From the NCBI GenBank assembly GCA_023101725.1, contig JALJCO010013654.1, positions 372,001 to 436,000 of the forward strand: a DNA stretch of 64,000 bases. The letters run 5' to 3'. Below, in pieces: positions 30,561-45,500 of the stretch (positions are counted from its first letter, which is position 1; each line of letters starts with the position of its first letter). This DNA is from Atherinomorus stipes (lineage: Eukaryota; Chordata; Actinopteri; Atheriniformes; Atherinidae). The notes below the pieces were generated by a model. It made no database searches. It was not told where the DNA came from and worked only from the letters and a program-made list of their open reading frames with translations. A program made the position numbers and the translations under genes.

Positions 30561-33500
30561 TTATTGTTGAGGGTAGTAGGGTTGTTGTTGGGGGGGCTGC
30601 TGCGGGTAGCCTGGATAGGGCTGTCCTGCTGGAGGGGCTCCCGGGTATCCTCCCTGTCCTGGGGTCGTCTGGTAGGGCATGTAGGGCATGTTGTACTGGC
30701 CGTAAGCATAGGGGTTGTAGCCCATAGGCATCTGGAAGTACCTGTATGGTCACAAGAGACAGCAAAAATCAAAGTGGTGTTCTCAACATCGTAAATGTCA
30801 CACTTTATGGCACATTTACACTAGAATAGTCCAGTGAACTTGATTTATTCCATGTAAGCGTATCAGGGTTAGTTTAAAGCAGACCAAACTGCACCAGAGT
30901 GAATGAGCCCCTAGCAATGTCGAAACGTATTTGAACAAATTCACTGTTTCCAGCTTAGTCAAACAGGATTAAGCTGTACAAGTTACCAGGACAGTAAACT
31001 TGATTGTATGATTTATAATGTAGAAATCACAGAAAACAATGAGACAAGGAAAAAACATGCCTGGTCCATTTTTAAACGAAGCCGTGTCAAAAAGGTCAGA
31101 GATGTACAAGTGATAAATGTGATGATAAATGTGGCGTCTCTTTATGAAGAGAAGACAAGGCACAAGTGCCCTAGTAATTAGAAAATATGGAAATGAATGA
31201 GGTATATTATTATGTGCAGAATGGATTCAAACTGCTTCACTGATACAACTAATACAGCCACGGGCCAGGGGAAAGTTAGACAGCGATGCTACAGTGATGG
31301 CATTTTATCGATGCCATCATTTCTTCTTTGCCTATTGGATTAATCATTGATTAATCCATTAAGACCAAATACAACATATACGCTACGCACTTAAATATTT
31401 CCCTTTCAGCCCTGGAGAGACATTTTCAAGGTTTTAACTCAAGCTTAATGTGCAGCTGGCAATACATCAGGCAACACTTGGTTTTTGTTTTTTCTTAATA
31501 CTGGTAAACATTAGACCAGAGTTATTTATATAAAAAGCACAAAGTTTAAGTTCTTGTTTTTATTTCCATGTAACATATAGAGTAATATTCAGATGTTGAT
31601 GTAAAGCGGGGGTGCCCATGTCCAGTCCTTGAGAGCTACAGTACATTCATGCACATTTTGGTTGAATCCCTTCTCCAACACACCTGAATCAAATAAATGG
31701 CTCGTTAGCAGGCCTCTGCAGAGCTGAATGACATGTGCATGAGGGAATTAGCCCTCTAATTCAGGTGTGCTGGGGGGGGAATGCTCTATAAGTTGCAGGA
31801 TAGTAGCTCTTGGACTTGGGCACCCCTGATGTACAAAGCTACTGTACTAAAGTGTGTTCAGAGATTTGGATGATGGGAATAAATGCTTACCCTGGGTAGC
31901 CTTGATAAGTGGGGTAAGGTGGTCCCTGAGCCTGAGAAGGTGGTGCCACAGGCGGTGGGTTGCTTGTAGGGGGGCCAGTGGGTGGTGTGTTGGTGGGAGT
32001 GGTGGATGCTGCCTGAGGGGTGAAGTTTGGTGGGGGTGGCCTGGAAGGGGGTTGGGGCTTTGACTGGGGCTGCTGCTGGGCTTGCTGAGGCTGCTGAGGC
32101 AGTAAGGCAGAGAGACAGCAGAAAGAAGGTTCAGGGTCATGACCACAGTGGTGATATTCTAAGAAAACATAAAAGTACTCAGTTCAGCTTAATGACTGCT
32201 TACAAAAACGGTTCTGGGGGCGGGGGTTGGGCCGGGGGAGGGGTTGCTCTGGTAGGCAGGAACGTTAAAGGATGGAGCGCTGGGCTCACGGGCGATGCTC
32301 TGCTGCAGCTCCCTGGAGGCATGAATTAGAAAACATCACTAATTCATACAACAAAACTCAGTCCCTGAACTACAACGGCTGCTCAGGTGGTCCTGAAATA
32401 TGAAAACACTCCTACTGCACATCTTGAGATGAAAGCTGGAGTTGCCTTAAGCTTTGAAATCAGAAACAAACAGCTTTCCCTCCTTGTCAGCTGAAATTAC
32501 TGTCACACAAACCGGCCATATAAATAATACCACAGTCATTACGTACTTGAGCAGTTCATCTCGCTCTGTCTTACGAGCAAAAACAATGTCACTGCACTTG
32601 TTCTGGAACTTAAGCAGGATTTCCGTCAAATCGTTGTAAAACTGAGGAGAAAGAGAGAAAAAAAAAAAACATGGGATAGAAATTAATCACCTGCTTTGAA
32701 AAACATGCTTTAAAAAAAAGACAGAGGAACTGTTTCTGACAAGATATGCATTACTACTGCTTGTTTGTGCGTGTGCACATTGTGCTGAGCAAGTACCTTG
32801 GTGCCTTCGCGCAGGTTGCTGCTGATCTCAACGTAGCTGTCGTGAGCTGAGGCCAGTTTCTTCAGGACCTCCTCCCTCTGGTTAGCCTCCGTGTTGGACT
32901 GCTTCAGGCTGCTGAACTCCTGGTGGGCCGTCTGGATGTCACGGTTTGAGAACAGAGATGGTCGGAATGAAGTGGGTTTAACTCTTTAGCATACAAGTAA
33001 ATTCTTCCAGAAAATGTTTTTTATTTATATGGCACATTTCCTATAGCCCCAAGTGTTGCACAATAAAACAATACATGATATTAAAAAAAAAAAAAAAATC
33101 CATGGAGGAAGCTGTGGGTCTGTTTTCTGCACAAGAGTTTTACTGCTCCTCTGAAATTTATCTACACTTGTCCTATGAGCTGCTTGCTTTTTGTTTTTCT
33201 TGGATTCAAATGATGCTTCATGAATTCCAGCAAGAAAATCAACATCAGCCCTTGTTGCTGTTAAATCACTGTGAGGCAAATGTGTCCGTTTGGGTACCTG
33301 AACTTGTCCCAGCAGCTCCTCCTGTGTGCGGAGGGTGGCCTGAACCCTTTGGTTGTAGCTGTTGTACAGCTTGTCGAGCTGGGAGAGTGACAGCTGCTCC
33401 TCGTTGATGGCACCGTCCTGTGCGAGCGCTGTCAGGAAGGTGGTGGACATGTCAAAGGTCACTGCTTTGATTTCCCCTTCCAGAGTCTCCCTCTCCTTCT

Positions 33501-36500
33501 TCATCTCCTCCAGCTGGGAAAGTTGGGAGCGCAGCACGTTCACTACCTGAAGAGACAAAAAAAAAAAAAATCTCCATCTCTTCACCCTCGTCATCACAAC
33601 TGCAGTTTAAAACACATCAACAACTTTTTGTTTTTCCACTTAAGCATGAATATATAGCTGGAGAGAGGAGCACTTCTTCCTCGCTCTTTCCCAGTTCTGC
33701 TTGCTTAGTTGTTTAAGTTCCCCAGTGACGAACGATGCAAAGTCAGCAAACAAAATGAAAAATGGGGCGCTACTGTGGGGAGGAGGGAATGGGCCAAAAA
33801 GCACACCATGTCCTTTGGGTCTTCATGTGACACACAAAATGCTTCTTAGCTCAAAAACCAACTTAGTAAAAATGGAAGAATCATCTAAACACAAAAATCC
33901 AGGTGTAAAGACGTCAGACAGACCTCGCTGCCCTGCAGTGTTTTGGTCGGGTTGGCTGACGGGATGGCGGCGTTGAGCTCGTTTTCTGGTTTACACAGCA
34001 GGGTGATCATGTCACAGTGGGAGCTGTAGCGGTCTCTCACCACCTGGTCGGCTTGCACTGCCTTGTCCAGGACGTTGCGGAAGTTGGCACCCTCTTGGGG
34101 GGAGGGAGAGATGGAAGGAGAGTAAAAAATGGAAGATGAGAGCAAGTCAAGTGTGAGAGGTCAAAGACTAAAAGAAAAATGCAAAAAGGACAAGTATGAG
34201 TGATGAGTTTTCACTGAGTACCTGCACGAAGGGGCTTGTACAGGTCTCCAGAGGGAGTTCTGTTCCAGCGCTGGTTGAACTTTGTTCTCAGCTCATTGTC
34301 TGTTGTCTCTTCATCGTCCAGCATTTTCAGAGACTGATGGAAAAAACAAACATAATGAATAGATGTTACTATTACAAAACACAGGAACAACACATTCATC
34401 GTAAGCATTCGTCCACGTTGAGCTGCAAGTCAGGTTGATGCAGATCTGAGAACCTGACACAAGCAAATGTAAATCGTTCCTTCTTCTTTTGAGGGGCTCT
34501 ACTGGCCTAAATTTGACAACAGTTTGACAGGAAAAGGGGGTCAGAGAGAGCGAGGAATGACAAGCAGCAGAGCTCCAGGCAGGGACTATAACTGGGGCAT
34601 TTTACACTCCACGTGTAAATTATTTCCTTTAATTAAATCAACTTTCAATTTCAATATTTTTTTACATGTTTTAAAAAGCACAAAATAAACCAGAAGGGTT
34701 GTACTTTTTACTTCCAGTTTCAACTCCATAATTAATTAACTAACTCCTTTTTGGGCAAAACTAGGGCCTATTGGTTTGGACTTTTCAACTCTGCCAACAA
34801 AATTGGAAGCAGATTGCGTTTTGTGTTTTATGTTTTTCCTCCCGTCTGTTTATTTGTTTGTCAGCAAGATGTTTAAAAAACGGGTTGGACCGACAGTCCT
34901 TGGCCCAAAGATCAGCGGATTAAATCTCTGTGATGATCCTGATCTGGGATTTCTGCCATTAGGAATAATACTGAGTTTTTAGTAGAAATGGGCTCTTATG
35001 GTATCCCTGATGGAAAATGCCAACATTCATTGAGTCCAACTCGGCTATTAAGCTGCACTGGATTCATATAATGCTTTTTCAAGACAGCAAAGTCAATGAC
35101 AAACAAACAAACAAACAAACAAAAGAGCCTTTTTGTAAGTTTTTAAAAGCAGCTTTAAGAAAACACTAAAAGGTAAAGTGTAAGGTCAGATCATCACCAC
35201 GAACCTCATCCAGGATCTCTCTGTTGCGGGTCAACAGCTCAGGCAGATCTTTGATTAGCTGCTCGATGCTCTGCAGCCCTCCCTGCTCCACAATAGATCT
35301 GGCTTTTTCAGCAATGGATTGTGGGATAGAGTCTCCTGATAGATCCTCCAAAGCAGCGGGCAGGTTTAGGGATGCCAACACCCTGATGGAGTTACACATT
35401 GTCAGCCAGTTATTACAACTTCACAAAAATCAGCTCCTAGCAGCTGCTAAAAATACCCGCTTGCATTCAGTTACAGCAGCTAAAATCTATATAGCACCAT
35501 TTTTAATCATATTATTCTAACACTGACATTTGAAATGCAAATTTTTAAACATTTTAGCTTCATGAATTTAATCAGATAAGGACAGAACCATCTTTTTACA
35601 GGATAAAATGCTAAGAATTGTTTAGTATTTCTCAACTGCTGCTCAGAGCTCTAAAACCAGGAGTGCTCATCAAAAAATGTTAATGGTGCTTGATGCCTCA
35701 TTATGTCATGAATTTTTTATATGCTTACAAAGGCACTCATAATGCACGACAACATGCACAAGCAGACTAACTCGTGAAGACTATTCAGCGTACCCGTTGC
35801 AGAGATTGGTTGCCTCCCTCATTGTTCCCACCAGCCTGTTTACTGTCTCTGCCTTCCTCTGGTTGTAAACGCTCACAGATTGCTGCACAGCCATGGGAAC
35901 CATCTTCTCAAACAAATCTGAGGAAAACCGGTCAACACACACAGCTTATTAGAACTAATGAAAACAAACGTGCTGCGCAAGAGTGTGGGATACAATAAAG
36001 ATGGTTCAGCCTGAAATGCCGGCTGTCTGGAACATCGCAGTTTGGGATATTCAGCTCACAGGTGGCTTTAATCATGCTGGAATAAAAACGGTTAACTATG
36101 ACACTTAATTAGGGCTGCCAAAAAACTATTATTTTAATAATCGACTAGTCACTGATTATTTTGGTGATTAGTCGACTAATTGGATCATACAAAAATTGTA
36201 GCATAAAAGACCATAAAACTCTGACCAGGATGTCAAAGTGGATGTTTTAGTTCTTTGAGCCAGGCCGAAAATTAGATGGACATAAACTCAGAGAGACGTT
36301 GACCTTTGACCAAAAACGTTCAGTCATGATTAATCAAAGAGAAACATTTGTGCGAAGTTTGAAGAAAAAGCTTAGCGCTAAAGAGAATGGAAAACCTAAA
36401 AATCTAACACGTGTCCACGAGTGAAAGTATAGGAGGGTAAAGGTGTGTGGGACACAAAATTCTCCAATAAAACAACCCGTCTAATGTATCCAGGAGAGAA

Positions 36501-39500
36501 AACAGGTGATTACATGATTTTTAAACTCATATTAAACACTGTCATCACATTTAATTAAGATGAAGAGTTTTATATACCATATAACATTAGGCCACTTTTG
36601 TTTTAAATGGTCTTTTTCAATATCACAGCATGACTGTGACAAATCTGATCTGCTAGACCTGCAGAGTGTTGCAACCTGGATCCCAAGTGGTTACTCTTAA
36701 AGTCAGCAACATTTGACTTGCAGCACATCAAGGCTTTGTGTAAGGTTTTGCTGACACAGCAGCTCTCTCCCCCAACAGACACTGATCAGAGACCCTACTG
36801 GTCAAACACCAGCTTGGTCAATAAAGGAATCAAAACAGGTGCAGATCAATTTTCTGTAAATCAACTCAAACTTTAGAGCAAATCATGAGATGAGACCTGG
36901 AGGTTTTACACAGCCCAGGTCTGAATACACACACCGTGAACATGAAAGCCGGTAAACTGAACTTTTAGCCCTTTTCTTCAACAAAAAACATACTTCTCTG
37001 GGGAAAAAAAATAAAGCATAGATTTTTATCTGTCGTGCATGTTTTATCAGAAAATGATCATTTTTAACTTATTATGTTGTGTACTTTTAATTCAACATCA
37101 CATTTCAACATCAACACCCAAATATGGAGGTGTGCTTGTGTGTTTTACCTGTAAATTTCTGGCTGAGCGGCGGTGTGATGGCGGTAGCTTTGACCAGCGC
37201 TGCCTTGCCAATTTGTTCCAGATCCTTGACTTCAGGCACACGGTCGTGGTAGATAAAGTCGTTGTCTTTTTTGGCTGCAGTCAGGGCTCGGTTGATCTTG
37301 TCAGTCAGGTCCTTCACACTCACATACTCGTCATAACGAGACGCCACAGTCTTCACCAGCTCTGCTGCATGCTGGGTGTTAAAAATCTGATTCAAGTTTC
37401 TTCCTCACAAGTTTATTTGTTTGCTTTTTTTTTTTTTTTTTTTTATTACACATGGCATTATGAGGGGAATTTATACAAATGTGGGCATTCTCTCAAGACA
37501 TAACAGATGATTTCTTTGACCATGTGGAACAATACAAAGCTGAGGAAAATCTGTGTACCTGCAGACGAGCAATCTCCTCTCCAAAGCGCTTCTTCTGCTT
37601 GGCAAGGACGCTCTGGTGCAGCTCGGCATTGGCTTGCATGATGCAGTGCTTTGCCGCCAGCACTGGCAGCACTTCCTGAAAATAAAAATACTGACCAGGG
37701 AGAGGCAACCACAGAGCAACACGCATGCACGCAAACACGAATATGCACACACGCGCGCCATGGCAAGGCAAACCAAAAGGAGGGAGACGCACGCCAGTGA
37801 GGTCAAATCACAAATGACATCACCAAAGCCAGTCACAGACAGGCACGAGCAGTCAGGCATGTACCAACAAAACACAAGCGTGCACACACAAACAAGTGCC
37901 ACCACCACGAGGGATGCAGGAAGAAAGGAGGACAACGGGAGAGAAAAACAGAAGAGGCCATGAGTGTTTAACCTTTCAGCAAAAGCTGCTACACCTCAAA
38001 GAGACATCCCATGTGAGCCAGGCCGAAAATGAGATGGACATGTGTGTGTGTTTGTTTGATTTGAGGGATTTACGCAAAACACAGATGCTGCTTTCCAGAT
38101 ATCAATGAACCCGAGCTTGTGAAAATGATTTAAAGCTCTTAAGAACAATCAATTGTCAAAAAGGTTTAACAAAAAGAACCCCAGACATTAGGAAATATAA
38201 CAAGCCAGCCTAAAACGTATTTGTTACTGTAGCTCTGATGTTGGTTTTGTTTTTTCCTCTCATATCTGTATTATGGTTTTTCTCGTATTTCTATTAAGGT
38301 TACTACAGCTGATTATGTTTCCAGCTTTTTAATTTGTCTCATATTTTCTAAATTCATCATCAATTCTATCAAATGAGAAATAATTAATGTGGAAAAAAAA
38401 GCCTTTTGGAAAGGCAGACAAGAGATTTCCAACATTTTATTCTACCTGATAGCTTAAAGTGAAAAAAATAGCCATACCGTCACAAACTTTACACAAAAAG
38501 TCAATTATTTTCCCCCTGTGATAACACCAGTTGGTGTTGCATTTTACATCATTGGAAAGCCTGATTAGTTACCTTTACAGTGAGGTATGACTTGTAAGGA
38601 AAAGACTTCTGTGGAATGAGTAACACAACTAAACAAATGGGTCATGTCCCCCCAAAAAACATACCATAATTCCCCTGTAATATTTGCCTGTTGGTATTCA
38701 TTCTTGTTTTAAGATCCAAATCCTGCCAGGTGTGTGTCAGTCACAGCGGGATCATTGGCACACAATTGTCAGACATATGGGGAGGAAATTCTGGAGCCAG
38801 TGCTGATCCCATATCTCCACAATGGGAACTAACCCTATCCTCCAGGGCCCGGTTGTTCAATTCTCGGTTATTTTAACCACTGGTTAACCCCTAACGGTCC
38901 GTTAAATCCTTAACCTGCCGTTAGCTAACCGACTGTTAAATATGCGTTGTTCAAAGCATGGTTAGTCATGCCGTCAGCTAACAGCATCGTCAAAGTTAAC
39001 CATAGGGTTAGCACCACTGATTAGCACCAATGTATCCCACAATTCCCCATTTTGTTTACTTCTGGTATTGCAAAAAGTAATGTTGTACGTCTATGTCTCC
39101 TTATTGCTGTGAGGAAGACACGGGGGGCGACTTTTCCCACCGTGAACAGAGCTGCTGTTAGCCACAACACACTCTTCCTCATCCCCCAGTCTCTCCATCC
39201 TTAGGTGTGTTAACTTTAACGTTAAGATAACACACGGTTAAAATTAACTGAGTTTTTGAACAACAACATAACCGGACTGTTAAAGTTAACGGTCGGCTAA
39301 ATGTATTTAACGGCTGGTTAAAAAAATAACCCAGTTTTGAACAACTGGGCCCAGGATGACAACCCAGGATTTTACCCATTTTGTGAGGCACTGCAAACAT
39401 ATTTAGTCATGTTGTTCATTCCACAGATGCACAATCTCTTCAAGTTATACTTATTGCAAAGTTGACTAATCAGGCTTTCTGATAATGTATAATACAACTC

Positions 39501-42500
39501 CAATAAATATAACCAAAGGGGAGAAATGATTGATCAAACACAAATTTTCTTACTTTTTGTGCAAAGTTTAAACCATGTCCTTTAGGGTAAGTGGGTTGTA
39601 AGTTACAGTGAGTCAGAAATATTAGCAACATGCAAGATTTCCACAGCATCTTTTTAAGTTTAACTTTCACATTTCCAAGCCAATAGCAACATAACAGCCT
39701 TCTGATCAATTTTCAAGTTGCTCATTGGCTGGATCACCTGTTAGTATTTCATTTGGAACGTCCAAACAGCTCATTGCCACTTTAATATAATAATCTGCAG
39801 CATGAGTCTTTGGTAGGATGCGTTTGGACATTTCAAAGTGTCACTAAGTTATTCAGTTTCCCACGATTAGATGGTGAAAAACCAGTCAACTCTAGTTGAG
39901 TAGGAACCAACCAATCACAGTCAAAACAGGATGAAATGGACCAATGAGAACAGAGAGGTTGGGACAGTCCCACAACCTGTCCCACATGTGTAGAACAATA
40001 CACACATTCAGACACACAATACACACCATACACAGTCTCAAGTCTGTATGTCCTCACCACAATGAACACAAGACTGACTGTGGATGTGCTCGCTAGTGTG
40101 TTCTTCACTTACCTTGGGAAGGTTGTCTTTGTACTGGCACTGCTTAAAGGCGTCGCCATAGAAATCTGCAGCCTGATTAGCCAGCTTTGCAATGACAGCG
40201 TCTTTCATCTTGTCTGTGGAGTAAAGAAGGCGTTTATACAGTCAAGGATCCGCTAAAGAAATACAAATGTGACTTATATTAGACTTAAGATGAGTGCAAA
40301 TTCATCTTTAGGTTTCATGTTTTGCTTTTGTTCTTTTGTCTGTTTTTTTAAATGTCTGCTACCAGTTGACCAGACCTAAACCATCCTCCTCTGTTTATTG
40401 GCTGACAATCTGCTCCCATCATTTAACCAAACTTTTACACCATCACTGATGAAGTTTTTCCTCGCATCAAAGAAAAGGTAAACTTTACAGCTAAAAAGTC
40501 AACTCAGCAGATTGCAGTTTCTTTTCTTTTCTTGTTTTTTTTTTTTTTTTTTAAATAAGTACTTATTTCATGATGCAACCTTTAAAACATTTTCTTCCTT
40601 TTCCTTAAAAAAAAAAAAAAAAAAAAAGTTTAACAAGCAACTCTGTGGACAGAACTGGGGCAGACGCTGTGCAACCCAGATCAAAACAGCTCCTGCCATC
40701 CCAAGAAATTAATCTTAGAGGGGTGGGGGGGGGGGGTTGTTAGGGAAGTAAGTAATTAGAGATGCTATTTATTTAAACTACAACTCTTTTTTAAAATTAG
40801 CAGCACATGGCTCCTTATAAATTCAAATTTGCACAACTAAGCACATATGATGTACTTTTAAAACTTAAATGGGACTTAAATTTAATTGGTGTTCCATTTC
40901 TGAAGCACCCAGAATATACACACAAAACATATAAAACATTAATTAAACTGTGTTGTTTATGTCATTAACTGTTGCAGCGTCAGGCCTTCAGTACCTGATG
41001 TGGCTTTAAGGAAGAAGACTTCCTGGGCCTGGGCTAGCATGATGAGACTCAGAGTGCCGACAGTCTCAGGGCAGATATCCATGGTGGGCTCTCTGTTCAG
41101 TGCAGAAAGGACTGTGTCCTTAATGTGGCTGAAGGCTCCACTGGCCAGCTGGATAGAGCACACAGGGCAGAAACATTATCCAACATTGAAATTCTCAGAA
41201 TTCTGGATCCTGTTCTTCTCCAAAACCAGCATTTTAATGTTAGAAGTTCAAATGTCCACTGAAGGGAGCATTGATTCCCAATAAACCATTCCCCTAAAAC
41301 ATGATCCATCGCAGCAGTTTCCTGTGCCGATACCTCTGCAACCAGAAGTAATTTACACCCATGTCACAGATTGATGACTTGGCCAAATATATATTTACAA
41401 CAAGTATTAAATAGTTGCCAACGTTTGTTGACTTGTAAAACTAGTTTTTCTTGTTTCATTGCCTTGTGTACAAAAGCTTTAAGGCTTAGTTAAGACTGAA
41501 GGAAAATCTGATTTGTTACTCCAACCATAGCTTTAGAACGAATTGCAATTAGCATGTAATCATTGAGGATCTGCAAATCCAGGCATCATCAACATGTCAG
41601 CATGGGTTGCTGTTAGGGATGCACGATAAAATCGACCCCCTATCGGTATCAGCCTATATGGGCCTTAAAACTGAGTATGGGACATCGGCCACCGATATTT
41701 AACCGATCAGCCCGCTGTTTCTAAAGTCTAAAAAAACAACAACAAAAAAAAAAACAACTTCTTCCTGTTCAAACACTTCTTTTTTTACGACTTTAAAACT
41801 TCTAAAGACTAGGGGTGGAAAAAAAATATTGATACACTGAAATATCGCGATATTTTTACATGCTGATATCAAATTGACATTCAAAAATGCGGGATTGATC
41901 TGTTTTACTAACTAAATCTCACAATATTTCATTGTTATGTTATGAAATCTTGCAAGAATTCATGAGATTTCGTGATTTTTCATATGCTGATATCATATTG
42001 ACATTTAAAAATGTGGTATTGATCTATTTTACTGACAAAATCTCGCAATATTTCATCATTCTGTCACAAATACTCGCAAAAATTCACAAGAATTTCACGA
42101 TATTTTCATATGCTGATATATTGACATCTAAAAATGTGGTATTGATCTATTTTACTAATAAAATCTCACAATATTTCATCGTTCTGTTATGAAATCTCGC
42201 GAGAATTCACAAAACATTGTGAGATTTTGTAACAGAAGGATGAAATCTCGCGAGATTTTGTAAGTAAATATTATACCGCGTTTTTAAATATCAATTTGAT
42301 ATTGGCATATGAAAATATGGCGATATTTCAGTGTATCGATATTTTTCCCCACCCCTATTTTCAAAGTGTCGGAAACGAATAACAAAACTGATATTTGCCA
42401 TGACTGCTTATTTATTTTCAGCTTTAATATCGGTATCAATACTGGTTATCTGCCACAAGAGTTTTAAAATATCGGCAAATTGGATATTGGCCAAAATTCC

Positions 42501-45500
42501 AATATCGTGCATCCCTAGTTGCTGTGGCAATGAGATTTGCATCAATAATTGCACTTATGACATCACTGCATGGTTTTGTATCAGCTTTTCCTGCACAGAA
42601 ACCAGATCAATTGGTTTTGGGCAGTTCGTGTTCTCTTCAGACAGCATGCTTGTTCTGCATGACGCCAACAGCAGCACAGATTCTGCTCAGCATTGCTATC
42701 ATGTTGATGATGTAATTGTGTTAAAATACTTAAACATCCAAGTTAAGTAATGAAAGTGTGCAGAGAGACAGATGCATCTGTAGAGGCTGGAAACTCTTTT
42801 CAAACCACTTCAGGATGTGGTTTGGATTTGATTCACAAAAAGAGGACTTAATGGGTTTTTAAAGTTGTGCAGACTAAAAAAATCAATAAGAGTGCAATCT
42901 GAATGCCAAATCAAAATCTAATACATACACAAGTGTAAACAATGAGATCTGCAACAACAAGATCAAAAATGTTCCAAAGCCTTTGTAAAATATTTCAGCC
43001 TCAAATTGAGATTTTAACTATGGAGAGCCATTAAACACCTGATTCACATAAATCTTGAAGTACACACATCGGGACGTATAAAGAAATGAGATAACTGATG
43101 ACTGATTAAATAACTTTCCCAAGATCAACCAAGATGTGAGCCCTATTACCAAACTTCTGTAATATAGAAAGACTTTAAAAAAGAAAAGATTCTTTAGAAA
43201 TTGTAAAATTATGTAGGTTTTGGTTTCTTTGGTGTATTTCTTTTGTCTTAGCGTACATAAAGAAGAATATATCAAGTTAGCTCACTGAGTTTGAAGTAAA
43301 GCTGTTGTGTATTGTGGAGCATTACACCCACCTGATAGTATTTGGCAGCAGCCTTGAGACACTCATCGTTATCCACGTTTTGCTCTGCAGCAATCTGACT
43401 GGCCAGAGCTGCACAGTTGAACAACACACACGTCTTCTCATAGCCCAAACTCGCCAAAGCTGCAATGCAAACCCATGCAAATAAGAGTTACAGCAAAAGT
43501 ACATTTTCTTCTCTAAGTTTCTTCAAAATATATCAACATTCATTTTCACCCAGGGTTAGAAAATTGTGACTATTCAAATATAAAATGTCAAAAAGGACAA
43601 AAATCCAAGTGATGAGTGTGATGGAGAAGAAAATTTAGGACTTAAATGAGGACCCATCTAAATTAAGTTCAACTCTACATGAGACCCTGTTAGTCCCGTT
43701 TCTGGATCAGTGAAAATAGAGACATATTTATTGTTAGAACGTTTTGTGTCACACTGGGTGTGTTCTCGTATCCATGTTCGAGAGACAAAAAAGGCAAACG
43801 CACAAAAAGACAGGCGGATTAACTGACAGCATGACAAATATGTACCTGTAGTGAAAAAACTGAAATCGGTTATAATAAGTATTATCTCCTCCATCTGCAG
43901 TTAACTTCATTTACATACATGGCTTTGCACATACATCCTTGCACATTTACAAATAAACTTGATAAGTAGTTGCACGTACCGAGCTTGACTGAGCCACCAA
44001 ACAGCGATCCTTTATCAAAGGCATCCTTCCATGTGAAGGTTAAGCAGAGCTGCAGAAACAGACACACACTTTGTGTTCAGGCTCCTCTGTTATTTAACCG
44101 AGTCTAATCCTCAGTCATACATGCTGGCTAATCAATTACCTGGTTTTCAGAGAAGGGGAACTTGGGCTCTACAGAACACAGCTGATCATAATATCTGTGG
44201 GCAGAAAGAAAATCTGAATTAAAACCATTAAAACTTAACAATTCCATTTGATAATTATTTTATTTGAGCTCAATAAAAAGCTAGTTAAGTCAAAGTAGAG
44301 GTGATTTCTATGACATAACTGCCGATCTATGGCTTGAGGAAACACTGCCTTGTCAGGCACTTGACAATGAGTCAGGGATTTTAAAAAAACAGGGCGGGCT
44401 AGTGCACTGCAAAGCACACACAGAGAGTCAGCAGCTTCTCAGGTTTATCTGAATGCACGGCTGTGATGTGAGCAGTCTATTTTTAGATATGACAACATGC
44501 AATGGGGCAAATGAGGGAAGCCCCTTTAAAAGTCAATCAACCCTGTTTTTTGTGAATTGAGTACAAAACACACACATTTATAATAAAACTGATTTTATAG
44601 ACAGTACAGTAAAACCATACAGTTTGTTTCATAGTCGCAGCCATAAAGAAACATTATGTGGATCCATAGGAAAGCTGAGCTGAGGTGTGCCACCTGGTTG
44701 ACTAAAGGGAGAATGAGAAACTGAAAGGGGAAAAAAGTCCTATGCAAACAATGGTCACCATAGTAACACAAAAGCTGGGTCTCTATTGGCCTGAGGAAGG
44801 CTTGTTGCTCAGGCTACCTGGCATAACAGATGACTAGTGCAGAGAGCCAAGAAGCTAAAATGCTAACAATCAACAAAAGCTGTCCATTCACACCAACATG
44901 TTAGTCTCTGCTTCACTGCTTATCAGGCAACCTGTAACCCTATAAGCTCTCCAGCTGGAAACATCCTAGCACTTCAAAACATTTACAGATACGACGATTA
45001 TCATCATAAGATGAACAAAGAGAGCGCATATAATTATTAGAGTTGTATAATAAAATATACTTGCCAAATAATTGAAAAAAAGGTCAGCTTTAAGGTATTA
45101 TCTAAAAGGAGTTGATGGCTGTACCCATTTCAAATGATCAAGGTGGGAATTACAGACCTTCGGGGAGAAAGTTTGGTGCTTTGTATGTGCCGTTCACACG
45201 AGGACAATTGCGGCTAAAAATGGCAAAATATTTAATCAGAAGTACCTTTCGTTCACACGGCAACGGCGTTATTCTGGGTTGAAGAAGCAAAAATCTGAAG
45301 ACTTATTCCAAAGTGGAATTCCTGAGGATGCAACGCTGTTGCATCTTTTTTAGAATAAAAAATATAGCTCATAGCTAAGCCACAAATTGTATCAATGCAT
45401 CCCTAATTCAGACCAGCTGAAACTGAGTGACAGACTTGACTATAAACACCAAAGTCATGGTGTAGCAGCCAGTACATCTCAGAGGTCACATGAGTGGATC

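Noticed and set aside
37458..37963. Several overlapping long frames over pdcd6ip exon 7 and its intron
   Set aside because: Only the 39-codon exon 37675-37559 matches ALIX; the rest are shadows or intron read-through.
41861..42236. Regularly spaced repeats resembling a CRISPR array
   Set aside because: Units are about 125 bp tandem copies inside a vertebrate transposon, with no spacers or cas genes.
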